A stretch of 64,000 bases of DNA, taken from NCBI GenBank assembly GCA_026413225.1, contig CM048552.1, positions 206,473,553 through 206,537,552 on the forward strand. Direction: 5' to 3'. This DNA comes from Otis tarda. Lineage: Eukaryota > Chordata > Aves > Otidiformes > Otididae. The position numbers were made by a program, and so were the translations under genes. Every line of letters starts with the position of its first letter. Within the stretch, counting starts at the first letter, position 1. The notes beneath the pieces were generated by a model, which saw nothing but the letters and a program-made list of their open reading frames with translations, did no database searches and was not told the origin of the DNA. Shown here one piece after another: positions 24,936 to 37,801 of this stretch.

Positions 24936-26667
24936 AAAGTACATTTCTCAAAGCAAGCTTGGCAATTTTAACCAGTAGCAATTCTGAAAACATGCATACA
25001 TGTATTTCATACTCCCTGTGCATGTGTTTGGATATAGGCACATTTTAAGTTCCAAGATAACACACAGGTGATATATTCAGACTTCTTTGTACACCCTTTT
25101 AGCAACTCCTTTGACTCTGGAAATGATCTGTTAGCTTCCTATTTCCTTTTTTCATTCTACAGTTTCCTTTGTGTAATTTTGGATAAAATAATAACAACTA
25201 TTCTTTTAGAAACAGAGTTACGTTTATATCTGGAAGTTAAATCTCTTCATTCTTTCCCAGAAAATATTTTAGGAAGTAAAGAATAAACATTTATTTCCTA
25301 TTTGGGGGCATTGTTTCTGCAATTTCAGCTGTAGCAATAAATCTGTGAAATCTTTATGCCTTTGTATTTTAAATATCGACTGAAATTTCCACCCATCACA
25401 GCCACCACATGCATAGCCTGAGTAGCCAAAGCCTGTCTGGGTTTTCTACAAGAGGTGTGGCAAACGAGACCCATTCGCACAGGTAAAAGAATGACAAAAC
25501 CTGGTAACAAGCTTCACAGCACTTATTACAAGTTCAAGGTCAGACCAGGCAGCACCTTCCGATCCTTTATGTTATTTCATATAAATATACAATTATTACC
25601 AAAATAAGAGGAATTTTCTACTCTGTCTATATAACCAGTTCACCACACAAGTGTTAAAGTTAGAATGCACTGGCAGGTCTAACTGAAATGGAGATAGAAA
25701 CTCCTTTCATTGAAAGGAACGTTGCTGTTCAACACAGAAAATATGCTACCAATCTCATTGCATGTAGCAGATAAAGTGCATCAATGCCTACTACTTTTCC
25801 ATAGAAAAATTGGTTTAAAAGATCACAGTCAAGCTAAATCTCTGGCATTATCATAATAAATCAGTCATCACCTGATTCCATTCCTCAACACAAACCATCA
25901 CTTCCTTTCTTCCCTCACTGTAAGTTAAATGATGTTAGACACAGCAGAAATGAGGTCCTAGTTCCAGGCATTGGCATTCTGCAAATGATAGAAAACAATC
26001 TTTCACACCTTGTCAGTGGGGAGTTCTCAGCCACGAATAGCATTCCTGGTATCTAAAAAGTCCCCTAAAATGCATATTACTTAGTGTGACTGACTTTCCC
26101 TAACACAAAGAGTGTAAATTACATTTTCATAAACATTATTTTCATTATAGATTCTTCCTAGTGAACCTAGAAGATAATTATATATATAATCTAGCAGACA
26201 AAGCAGGCTCTACAATAAATATGGAAGAATTAAAATATGATTATTATTGCTAATGGTAAACAGAATCTTTATTAGCATTTGAGTTGATGAGAGGGCACAG
26301 TGCATGCAAATAAATTCAAAGATAATAAGTAAACCCATGAATACTAAAAAGAGATGAATAAGTGAACAGGAGATATAATTATTTATAGGAGGAAAGAATC
26401 AGGATGACAAAAAATATGCATGGTAATTCCATACCTGTTACCTTTGGCAGTACAAGAGAGAGATTTTCCTTTACAGTGTTAGGCTTTGATCTCCTAATCA
26501 TTGTCATGTCCTGGTGCTAGAAGAGACTCTCAGACTACAAAAATGGTTGAACTGTCACACCTTGGGGCAGATCGTCAGTTATACTCTGACTGCTGATACA
26601 CTGTCAAGTTACAAGGCAATATATCTCCATACTCAGTAATCTCTCTGCATTAAGAAAAGAAAGAAAG

Positions 26668-26722
26668 ATAAAAAAAAACCCAAACAAACAAACAAACAAA
26701 AAAAAACAAGAAAAAAATAACA
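26668..26722 (+). repeat. A-rich (CAAA)n low-complexity tract
   Basis: Repeated 'caaa' units between runs of nine or more A. It could be the remnant of a retroposon poly-A tail, but no element body is recognisable upstream. Confidence 0.7.
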
Positions 26723-27499
26723 ACAGTGACCAGGCTATGATTTTTGAGCAACATGGAAGCCTATGATTAGGCATCTAAAGCTGTGCCACACGTGCTGGCA
26801 GGGCAGTAGGTACAGGGGCTGCCTGGCTATGAGAAGGAAGCAAGCAGGGGTTATGTGGGCTGACATGGCTGGCCTGCTCCATTGTGCTTGCCTACCCTGT
26901 CCCTGTCCTATCGTTTGAATGCGCTGTGGATGGGTAGTCATCTCCCATTTGTGAAGTGCTCCTGGCCCACATCATGTTTTATCTCGCTGGTTATGTGGTA
27001 TTTATGGCTTTGTGGCACTCGTCCCTGTGAGATGTTCAGCACACAGCTCCTACAGCCAGCAGAGCTGCCTGTCTCTGCAATAGAAATCTGTTCAGGATAC
27101 AGAAGTACAACTGGAGAAAATCTGTTGCTACTTTAATTTTAGAGAAGGTCTTCAATCACTGTAGCACTAACTCATGTTTTGTATGTAATCATCTGGTTGT
27201 TCTACGCGTGTCACGTGAATTTGCTGTCACTCGCTTCTCATTTGTGATATCACAGTAGTAGCTTAGGACACAGCTCTCCTACTGAAGTCCATGATAAATC
27301 ACGTTAGGCATATTAGTTAAATGTACATACCCTTTATAGGGTTTTCAACTAAAAGTTTGATGCTAAAGTCACATTATTCTCTGTGAGAAATGCTAACATT
27401 TCATAGCAGCGCATTGATGTAAAGATTTTACTATTTACTGGTTTAAATCTTTAAATTTTCTAGCATCTTTTATCCTAATGCATAGGAATAAGGTGTAGA

Positions 27500-27625
27500 G
27501 AACTGATAGTAAAGCAGTGACGTTACAGCAGTGGATGAGAAATTCAGGAAGAACTGTCTGTCAGTGAAGGGTGGATTTGAACCCACATCCTGAAGTATGA
27601 TGCTATCATAATAAATTGTAGCTAC
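27500..27625 (-). mobile_element. Possible tRNA-derived SINE (MIR-like) relic
   Basis: On the minus strand the sequence contains 'gtgggttcaaatccaccc', close to the tRNA B-box consensus found in MIR and related CORE-SINE heads, and is preceded by 'atagcatcatacttcagg'. The potential T-stem is not properly paired and there is no acceptor stem, so it is not a tRNA gene. The downstream part is too diverged to confirm MIR. Confidence 0.4.
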
Positions 27626-28064
27626 TGCTACTGTTTTCCTACCCATAACTTCCATCAGATCTTAGTTCAGATTTTTTAAATGGCATGTGTACACTTAAGG
27701 AATAAACATCTGTGCAAACCAAGCTGTTTCTGGAAACCATACACTTTTATCTAGACATGCAGTCAAAATGACCTTCTGACAGTGCAAGCTACTATTCCTC
27801 TACCAGCTGATAGCAAAATTCAGTCAGTCATGATTTAGCTGCCTAACTTTACTATTGCCTCACTGAAACATAAGTGCTGGAACCTTAGAGACAGGAATGC
27901 CGACAAAACAGATGCCTCCAATGACCTCCAGAGGGTTGACAAGTATTCAAAGTCTCCAAGAGCAGTACCTCCCTCTTTTAACTGTAGAAGAAACACAGTC
28001 TATTATTTAATCTTTCACCTGCGAGAGGAGATTCTAACATCCCAGACATCCCAGACATCATACA

Positions 28065-28069
28065 CTTCT

Positions 28070-28101
<32 letters not shown>

Positions 28102-28119
28102 TTCTTCTTCTTCTTCTTC
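28065..28119 (+). repeat. (CTT)n trinucleotide microsatellite
   Basis: About 18 CTT/TTC units in 55 bases with one CCT interruption near 28077. It is pure pyrimidine on the plus strand, hence pure purine (GAA) on the minus strand. It is preceded by a short direct repeat 'catcccaga' at 28039-28056. Confidence 0.95.
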
Positions 28120-31100
28120 ATGGGTGCTCTTGTATTTCAGGGAATTTGATTTGCATCTCCATTTCTAATCTCTTTCCCAATGGGACACCCTGCTGTAGAC
28201 AGCCTGTTTTCCAAGAAAAGATAGCTACAGTAGACCTATTAAAGCTTTGATTAAGAAATAGTGTAGAATCTTCTTTATTATTACCCTGTGTACCTAGTGC
28301 AAGCTATGCTTGAAAATAAGTGTTGCATTGCAGGAATTTTTTTATGAAGCACTACTGAATGTGTGACTTCCTATAAATGACACTCTTGTATGAAAACAAA
28401 CAAACAAGACAAATTCAGGAACTTTAAGCTTCATTGCATTAGTTTACAACATCTTTCCTGTAGAACAGATGTAGTCATTATTGTCCTTTTCCATGATGGA
28501 GGATCTTTGCTGTCTTATTAATTACTCCACTCATCCTTTAATGGTTGGTATATTAATTCTTGTGCTACAGATATTTTTTTTCACATTTCTAAAGCACCTT
28601 AGTAAAGTAGTCAAATTCTCACCTTGGGTTTATTTTCTCTGCCTTGTTCAAGAATTACAAAATAACGTTTGCAAGAGGAGAGCATGAGAATAAGACAAGA
28701 TGCCCTGCTATTATCATGTTTGTAAGGAAACCTTAAGGGACGATATTCTTTTCAAGTGGTGCTGAAGCCAGTCTTACAGTAAATGTCATTTATTTTACAT
28801 AGGCTTTGCAGTGTTCAGCAGACTATGTGGCTGCCTATAAAGACAACATTAAGCAAATTGACTGTATTCAGCACCTTTCTCTCATAATCAGACCATGAAT
28901 AGAGGTTTGTTTTGAATTTTGTTTACAAGCATGCATGTATTTTGTATATATATTATGTTAAGAATACTGAGTAGCTGGTGTTTGACTGGTACCTCTGGGA
29001 TATTGCGGGCCTTGAAGATAAGGATGGAGACTATGAATCTAATTTGATAGCTTTAGGCAAGCAGCATACTGTGTTAAAAACATGCCATAGTGTTTTCTCT
29101 TGGCCAGCACTCCTGAGGTGTCGTGCTTCAACGCTCTGGAAATCACTGGGTCTGGAAGGTTTCCTCCCTGGTTATACTACTATATTCCAAAGTCGATGGT
29201 GTAAGTGTGTGAAATACTACCTTGTTTGGCAAGGTAAAACAGTTTCTTCTAACCAGCTCATGTCGGTAAGAAGTCCTGTTCATGAGTGCCAGTTGGTGTA
29301 TCACAGTATTTTCTTGCCAAAGAACACACCATCTTTCACTCTAGTTCTGCTTCAACTCCACCCATGAGTGGAATCGGGTCAAGTTTTGAGCTACATGGGT
29401 GGTAACGATTTGGTCATACACAGTGAAGGACAGGTAGGTAACACTTAAAATCCATAACATTCAAACATTTTCCCTTGTAGCTACATACAGATTCTGACTA
29501 ACGCTGCCATGGCAGCAAGTCATTGCAGGATTACAGGCAGGCGGGCATAGAAGTGCAGTTTCTCACTGCTCTTCATTAAATGTGAATTTTTTTAGGAAAG
29601 GCTGTTTCTGCACATTCCTTTGGAACACCTCTTATAGGTGAGATTGTAATATGTTGTGGTTCCTGTGAACTGAAATGTTTCAGAGAAGTACAGAAAAACG
29701 AGAACATCTATCTGTCCTTCATCTATTGATATACACAGCTACCGAAGACGTTGCAATTCTGGGATTTCCTTAAAACTATCTGTTGGCTCAAGGTTATCAA
29801 CTTGGATTGTACTTGTTAGTAGCTAATCTTTGCCTAACTCTGTACTATTTTGCTCAGGAGTGTAACTATTGATAATGACTGTAGTAGAGGTATAATCAGC
29901 ATGGCCATGGTAAGTTTTCTTATTTGTAGTAACAATGTTAAAGGAGAAAATATATTTTTTTTCCCCATGAAGCACTCCAGATTGTAGTTAGAATCAGCCC
30001 ATTGCTTACGATGCTGGAATATGTGGGTCATTTTTAAATATATGGATTTTTTCATTGATATAATAAGATCTAGTTTTACTTTCTACATAAACTAATATTC
30101 TCCTCATATTCCCTTAAGACAAGCATTCATGGCTTTTTTTTTTTGTCTTATTTCTTAAGTCAATGCTATTAACTAAACGCTACACTGGGAATAATGTTTG
30201 GTGGCCTTGGAGTAATTGTTTACTTATCATTCTGTTGTCAAGCATATTTATTAAACTCAAGTGCCTTACAGAGTAAATCTCTAGCTAAAGTGTTTGAACT
30301 TTTCTAAAAGAGTCATAAAATACAGTATGAGCTAAGTCCTCTTTAAAGATCTGCCTCTTTCTCCTTTTTCTCTATAAACATCTGTATCCTATATTTGCTG
30401 TAACTGATATTTTGTCACCTGTATACAGTTCCCTGATATAGTCAATTTGATTTAAAGGTTTACCACCCATGTTAGATACTTAAAGTTAGAATGGCCTGTT
30501 ACAATATTTATATACCTTAAACTGAAGACATAAAAATGGAAAAAAATAAAACATGCGGTTTTAATAATGTGCATGTTGGAATAATTACAAGTTATGAGGC
30601 TGGACCATGCTGGGGAAAGCAAAGAGACATTTGGGTTGTACCTGCCTTCTACCTGGACACATCAAAATTCTTTATAACATCATTATATTATATATCATTA
30701 TAATAACATTACCTTAACTTTTCATTTAGACATGATCTTTTCTAAAAGTTGAAGGCCTGCATGAAAACAGACCTCGCCTACAGATGTAACCCACTTTTAA
30801 TACACAAAACGGCAATGGAGAATGTAGTGAAGTTCCCAGATTATCACTGCCATGTGCAGTCTGGCCATAATAGTAGTAATTAGGAAGGCTCTAACTTCTT
30901 ATGATCTGAAAACCCGTAGTTGGAAGTCATCAGCTAGTGAAAATGAATATTGCATTACTCTAAGTCCTTGTATCAGACTCTTAGCTAGTGGAAACCGATG
31001 CACCTCTGCTGACAACGGTGCTTGATTTACACCAGCTGGGAATGAAGGCCACAGCAGGCACTCCAGTTTTTACCAGCTGGATATCCCACTGAAAACTTTT

Positions 31101-32519
31101 CAGCTTGCCTTGCACATACTGAGGATATGCTGGAAATTGCTATTTTCCGGTTACTTTGGTTAACAACAACTGAAGTTCTTTGCTAGTGTCCTGAGCGCTT
31201 GAACTAAAGGAGATTCTCCCTTACCTCTGCTGTTACAGAGGACAAAAATGACAGAGCAGTTCTGAATCAAGGGGTAGAAAAGCCTTTGCATGCTCATTTA
31301 GAACCATAATATTTCTTCAGGACATTCTGGGTATTTCCCCATCACTGTCTGGGATATATAACTACTACTTAACCTCATCTCTTGGTAGGCCTCGTCAGGA
31401 TTGCTTCAGCTGCAAAGTATTATCTGGGCCCAGAGAGGATATAAAAATATTCCTTGTTCACATCTACCCTGCCTGCAAGATGTTAATGATCAAAATGGAT
31501 CCTAGCAGCCACTGACAGATGGCTGACCATTCATACTCTGTTTGGGAGGTTGTTTTTTCTGCTGCAGCAGTATTTGAATCAGCTTACTTGCTAATTGGCT
31601 GACCTGGATTTGAGTCATGTCTGTGTAATGAATTTATGTGTGAGTTCCTCCAAGGGTATCTGTAATTGATGCAGCTGTGTCATCAGCCTCCACTATTTCA
31701 CATTTTATGTTTTCAAGTCTGACTGTGAGTGGCATGGTTCACTATATCCTTCCTCTCGTCAAAGATCCCCTCCATCAGTGGGAAATAAAGGAGCAAAAAT
31801 ATGAGACCAGGCAGAAAAGCATGTCTGAGAAATCTGAAGCAGACTGTCACTGCTGTATGAAGTTTAAACTTGTAGCAGTTTAATGACACCCAAAGCATTG
31901 CCCACTGAAGACACTCCTCATTAACAAGTGGATCTGATGCGTTCTTTTCTGTCTCTGATCTGGAGACAGCCTGACAAAATGCTACAGAAGGGAGTTTGTG
32001 CTCTTCAACTTACCTTGCACAAGGCAATGACCTTTGCACAGACAACCTCCAGCTCTTTGCTAGGTAATCCAAAATGGTAGCCATCAAAACTGTGTTTCCC
32101 ACCAATTCTTGTTTTCATAGAACTGAGGAGAGACGTCTATCTTACAAGGGCAGAAGATGACTGTGACAAGTATATGGAATTGAACTTCAAAAGGCACTTG
32201 GATTTATGAATATGTCTCTCTGAACCAAGGTTTTGTATTGTTATCATCTGCATTCAGACTGGTTTATGAGTTTGCCCTATTTTATAGAGAGATGACATAA
32301 AATGTCAGCTTTACATATTTCATTTAAATGTGTGATACGAGGAAAGCCTAAAAGAAGCATATAATGCTTGGAAGATTTAATATTTTACAGCTTTTGGAGA
32401 ATATTATCCTTTAAAAAATAATCTTTTCAATATTTATCCAGAAACATACTCACTATTTTATTAAGTAATGTCTTTTTAAACGGCAATGCCTTTTGATCTT
32501 TGATTGAAGCTTTAAAGTA
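28120..32519. other. Unique AT-rich DNA
   Basis: About 4.4 kb with no recognised repeat or gene. The longest frame, 129 codons at 28978-29367, gives a peptide without recognisable domains and has no obvious splice context. A 'gacctggatttgagtcatg' at about 31601 recalls the MIR B-box region, but too weakly to call. Confidence 0.55.
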
Positions 32520-32788
32520 TTAGAACAAGTCTAATGCTAAACACTAAGGAAATGATTGATGACAACCAACACGGCTTCACTAAGGGTAAATCATGCCTGA
32601 CAAATTTGGTGGTCTTCTATGATGGGGTTACAGCATCGGTGGACAAGAGACAAGCAACTCACATCATCTACTGGGACTTGTGCAAAGAATTTTACACTGT
32701 CCTGCACAGCATCCTTGTCTCTAAACTGGAGAGACAAAGATATGACGGACAGACCACTCAGTGAATAAGGAATTGGCTGGATGTGCTT
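32520..32788 (+). mobile_element. Internal CR1 fragment lacking its 3' end
   Basis: This plus-strand piece encodes the RT palm from '[26 protein letters not shown]' (read in the 76-codon frame at 32534-32764) to the motif A region '[16 protein letters not shown]' and then '[14 protein letters not shown]'. It ends abruptly after 'aggaattggctggatg', well before motif B, with no C-terminal region or tail. Since CR1 insertions are anchored at their 3' ends, the missing half implies a later deletion or a rearrangement. The motif resembles the 10.0 and 39.2 kb copies ('LCKAFDTVLH' type). Confidence 0.9.
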
Positions 32789-35544
32789 CCAGAATAGTCT
32801 CTGCTGGGCTCACTGGGAAATGACACTTCTTGTGCAGAGAGCACAAAGCCTATACATTACTTAAAATGCTGGACTGTTACGCCTGTATTTGTGTGCACCA
32901 TCATCATAATTAACAGAACTGCTTGGCAAAGTTAAAAATGCAAGACTAACCAATGGCACCTCTATAAAGTTACAGAAAAGTGGAGACTACATGAGAGCTT
33001 CTATATGGGTGATGAGCTTTAAAAGGATATAACTCAATTTAGCGGTTGGGATTCAGTTGAACTAGCAGAGCTGTTTAGTTAAGAATACAAAGTATTTCTT
33101 GTCCCCTCTTCCCTGCAGGTTTCACTTACAGTTTGGATTTTTTATGTTCAAAGTAAAAACCAGGGCAGTACTTGAGAACTGTAAAATCATAAACACAGGG
33201 AGTTTCAAATTTGCAGTGAATTTAGGTCAATTTTATATGCTGCGTGAAGGAGATTCCTGTGGACATTCCTTAATTCCAAAAATAACATTATCTCCTAATA
33301 AGCCCAAAACCAGCAAGGCGTTGCTATATAAAGGTGCAGATACAGGGAGAGTGGGAAATATGAGTACTACTATACAAGGCCCTGGTGAGCACTAATCTGC
33401 AAGACTGTATATTCTTCTTGTCACCCATATCCGAGAAAGAGGAATTCCAGCTGAAATAGATGCAGGAAATACAGCTTGATTATAAACCTTTATATGGAAC
33501 GAAGTTGGAACAATTTGATTTAACCTAGCAAAATAAAACTGAAAGTTAATATAGACAAATTTTGTTTGTAAGTACACCAATGTGTAAACAGGAGGTAAGA
33601 AAATCTATGGCTAAATAAAATGGTTCAAAGATATTATCTAGTACCTATGAAACTCAGAGATAAGCATCCCCAGAGGTTTATTAATCCCATCTGAGCTCTG
33701 GAAAAGAGTCAACAAAGACCTAGTTGTTCATTCAGGCACCTTAGCAAGGTGCCTAAATGTGGTGAGATAAACGCAGACTAATGTTGGCACAACAGTAAAT
33801 GGGTATAAAAATAAATATTATTTGACCTTTTTCCAAAGTACAAATCCCATCAAGAGGAATATTAATATGAGATTGTATGACCAGGGTTTCAAATGAAGTT
33901 ATGTCTTAGTTCCCCTAAAACATAAGGAATGGATTTAGTGATTCACTTCTATATTCCAGGGATTCTCAATCTTATTTTGCTTATTTGCCACCAGTGACTG
34001 TAATGGAAGCCATCAATTATTTCAATTACTGATAAGAAAACGCATATTATTTTCCTGATGGGATTTTTATTTTATTTTGGGCACTTTTCTAAACTTTTTT
34101 TTAAAATTTTTTCCTGTAATTTTTTTCAGCGTCATGGGTAATATTTTGCAGTAGAGATCTTCTTGGTCAAGTAAGAACAGTGCTCAAGACCTCTTATTAC
34201 CATAGATCTGAAATGCACCAATGCAGAAAATACTCTACTTTAACTGTTCCAATGTGATGTTTCCTAGGCTAGATATAAAGAAAAGCATTGGACACAAGTG
34301 CATTCATGTTTGCCAGTTAATTTTACCTTGATCTTGTGTTTCCTTATTCTCATGGGTAGTGATGGTGTTTGTGAATTTAGCCATTTCAGAAAAAAAAAAA
34401 AAAAGGAATGTAGACTTAAAATTCGACTTTGATAGTTGCGTATCTGTTCACATAATGTGGTTTGCATAAGGAAAGGGTATAAAAGTTGCAAGAGATGCAT
34501 ATAGTTTCAATTTCTAATCTATGAAGTTAACTTTAAGCTTAAACAATGACATACACAAATGTGCAAAATCTTTGCTCTTCATTCACATATTTTTAAAACT
34601 AAGATCATCTAGCAGTAGCCTACAAGTATATAATAACTCTGTTTAATGTGAAAATCTGATAATTAATGTCTCAGAATTCAGATTTACCTTTAAGTATAAA
34701 AAGTCAATTGAATTTTGGAGCAAGTCAATGAAGAAAGGTGTTCGGAAAAATATTTATCTGTGTGACCGTATTTCAAGATACTAATCTTATTAAAATATTA
34801 AGCACTAGCTTTTTAGAAATTTAGGTATAAAAAATGCCATAGAGATATACACGTTGATTCTTTTTAATCAGAGAATCCAATAAATTCTCTAAAACAACAA
34901 AAATAAAAGGCTGTTAAAGAATGTGTTTCATCTCAAAGCCAAAATACTCATCGTTATGAAATGTAAATCTGTAAAAAACTGAGCTGTCTTCTCTTCAGCC
35001 TTTATATGTGCCACATCCCCTTCAGTCCTGTATTTCAGTCTCTGCTTGTTGTATCTATCCTCTGCCTGTGTTATATCTATCCTGCTATAAATGGTCAAAG
35101 TAATTCATGACATTGTCCAATTGCCACTCAACACTAATGGGACAGACAGATTCTTTTAGGGATCTTTGGCAGAATGACGATAGCACTAAATCGTAGTTAA
35201 AATTAAAGCTTTATTTTCTTAACATTAACAGAGGTTGAGAGTAGGGGGTAACAGTCACATCAATGAAATAGTGAAAGAAATAGTGATACAGATCTCACTG
35301 AAATTCACATGATCCTTTCTTCTGACAGAAGGAAATAACAGTCAAATACAAATTCATCTTATAAAACACCGTGCATTGCTCTGTATACAACTATTACTTA
35401 CTCTAAAATGGAGCTTCATGTTTAGTTCCATGCTTCGATCACACTCCTACTTGGAACTTGCTTATATTTATCCTAACAAGCATAGGGTTCATATAACGGA
35501 TGTAGTGTTTCTTAAAGCCACAAGAACAATATGGAGAGCATAGC
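32789..35544. other. Unique DNA with a possible old shared repeat
   Basis: No gene is supported. Around 33685-33765 the sequence 'atcccatctgagctctgg' and 'caaggtgcctaaatg' resembles parts of 40985-41060 and 40907 (see the separate entry). A 15-base A run lies near 34390-34404. Confidence 0.5.
33640..33770. repeat. Unassigned ancient dispersed repeat, copy 1
   Basis: The core 'atcccatctgagctctgg' is close to 'atcctctctgaactctgg' at about 40998, and both are followed within a few dozen bases by 'caaag' and 'gtagctgcctgcc'- or 'gttgttcattcagg'-like blocks and carry a 'ggtgcctaa' motif nearby. This suggests two old copies of one repeat. I cannot name the family and the alignment by eye is loose. 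Confidence 0.3.
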
Positions 35545-36583
35545 TGATTAAATATTTAAAGGTCATCTAGTCCAACACCCCTGCAAGAAGCAGGGACATC
35601 TCCAATAAAATCAGGTTTCTCAGAGACTCATCCAACCTGGCCTTGAATGTTTCCAGGGACGGGGCATCTACCACCTGTCTGGATAACCTGTGCCAGTGCT
35701 TCACCCATCCTCATTGTAAAAAAATGTCTTTCTTATGTCTGCCCTAAGTTTACCCTCTTCTAGTTTAAAACTATTGCCCGTTGTCCTTTCATTGCATGCC
35801 CTTGACAAAAGCCCCTCTCCAGCTTTCTTATAGGCCCCCTTTAGGTATTGAAAGGCTGCAATAAGGTCTGCCCAGAGCCTTCTCTTCTCCAGGCTGAACA
35901 GCCCCAACTCTCTTAGCTTGTCCTCATAGGAGAGGTGCTCCAGCCCTCTGATCATCTTTGTGGCCCTCCTCTGGACTTGCTCCAACAGGTCCATGTGCTT
36001 CTTATGTTGGGGCCTCCAGAGCTGGATGCAGGTGGGGTCCAACAAGAGCAGAGTAGAGGGGCAGAATCACCTCCCTCGACATGCTGACCACGCTTCTTTT
36101 GATGCAGCCCAGGATGCAGTTGGCTTTCTGGGCTGCAAGAACACATTGTCTGCTGATATTGAGCTTCTCACCAGTACTCCCAAGTCCTTCTGCTCAGGGC
36201 TGCTCTGAATTCATTCTCCACCCAGCCTGTATTTGTGCTTGGGATTACCCTAACCAATGTGCAGGACTTTGCATTTGGCCTGGTTGAACTTCATGAGGTT
36301 TGCATAGGCTCACGTCTCCAGACTGTCAAGGTCCCTCTGAATGGCATCCCTTCCCTCCAGCATGTTGACTGCACCACACAGCTTGGTCATCTGCGAACTT
36401 GCTGAGGGTGCACTTTATCCCACTGTCCGTGTCAATGACAAAGATGTGAAACAGTGGCAGTCTCTATACTGACTCCTGAGGAATGCCATTCATCATCGGT
36501 CTCCACTTGGACATCGAGCCACTGACTGTAACTCTTTGATTGTGGCCATTCAGCCAATTTCTTATCCACTGAGTGGTCTATGC
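35545..36583 (-). mobile_element. CR1 retrotransposon fragment, degraded tail
   Basis: Read in reverse, the copy starts with 'aaaggtcatctagtccaac' and 'ctgcaagaagcagggac', but the usual 'agaatcatag' tail is missing or decayed. It runs through the ORF2 C-terminus ('[18 protein letters not shown]' in the minus-strand frame 35701-36045) and RT motifs C and B, ending near 'cttatccactgagtggtc', the segment between motifs A and B. A small deletion around 36032, where the 'gtactgca' of the 'gatgcagtactgcaggtggg' block is missing, and several frame breaks show that it is not functional. Confidence 0.93.
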
Positions 36584-37801
36584 ACCATGTAGTTCCCAAG
36601 TCCTGTCTGAGAAACATGAAGCAACCCTAGAAGATGACAATGATTTAGACATCTACATTTTAAAATATCAACATGAGCAATGATTAAGATGGCTATCAAG
36701 AGACAACAGCACAGGACTGGCTAATCTCAGTGTGAATCCAGATTAAAAATGTGCTTTCCAGTGAGTCAGCAAATATTTGAATAATGCACATATCCATGTG
36801 TCCCTTTGAAAACGGATATGAATCCAGTTCGTATGACTATATTAGAACTAAACAATCCAAAACCTCCAAAAAATAATATCCTGAGTTGCCTGATGCATAT
36901 CTGTGAATCTATTACACTACAATAGATACTGTTTTTTAAAACTGCTTCGTTCCTGGAATTTCAAATGAGGGCTGCTGAATTACAGTCAGGGTCTCTTCGA
37001 AATCTTTTTTTTTGGAATTCCTTCCTACTTATTTACTGTAATCCAAAGTCAGTGATTGGATAAAAAACAATTTAAAAGTTTTAGTAAAAAAAAAGAGAAG
37101 GATTTAGTTATGAAGTGAATTTTACAAAAAATATGCCACAGATGTTCCTCTAAAAATGCATAATTTTAAATTAGCATTTTCTGCAAATAAAAGTGATTCA
37201 TCTTAGACTCCAGGTCTTCAACAAACTGTGTCATTTCTTACATGGTAATCAGTCACAATTTTAATTAGAAGTTGTCATTCACCTCTACATACCACATCTC
37301 TGGCAGAGATCAAGTACGATTTTGTACAGCTGCTATCCTGATTCTCCTGTCATCTTTGGCCTGACTTTGAATTGCTTCCTCTTTTTTCTCTCTTTTTTAG
37401 ATAATCCTACTTCTTCTTCTCACCCCCACTGAGCTGTCAAGAGTTTCAATGCTGTGATATGGAATCATTGCCTCTGTAAGACTGAAAAAAAAGCCCTGCT
37501 TGCATTGGATTCTGATCAAAGAGAATCATTTATAGGAGAGATGCAGCAGGAACCTCAGGGAATTTTTTTTTACCAGCAGGACCATGTGAAATGGGAAAAA
37601 CAAAGCAGCAGATTTTCAAACCTTTTTTAAACATATAACTACACGATTAAGATTTTTATTGTGTAATGTTTATTTTTTTTTTCTTCTGTTCTTGATGCCA
37701 TGCTATTCAATGACACATCAAAATGGTGTCAGGCACATTTGGGTAGCTCCTGTGGATACGGAAAAGCCTATAAAGCCTCGTTATTATGGACTACCTTTTG
37801 T
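36584..37801. other. Unique AT-rich DNA
   Basis: No gene or repeat recognised. The stretch leads into the long purine tract. Confidence 0.6.

Larger units (their letters stand above)
24936..28063. other. Unique AT-rich DNA, contains an AAAC-rich tract
   Basis: No gene is supported. There is an A-rich block with repeated 'caaa' units at about 26668-26722. The frame 26882-27136 lies in a slightly GC-richer patch (26750-26960), but its translation has no recognisable motif. Confidence 0.6.

Noticed and set aside
27540..27600. Possible tRNA gene on the minus strand because of the 'ggttcaaatcc' box
   Set aside because: The T-stem does not pair properly and there is no acceptor or anticodon arm.
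28978..29367. 129-codon open frame
   Set aside because: No recognisable domain, no splice-site pattern that I can defend and ordinary composition. A frame of this length is expected by chance in 64 kb.
31590..31625. MIR-like 'gacctggatttgagtcatg'
   Set aside because: A single short block without the other MIR landmarks.
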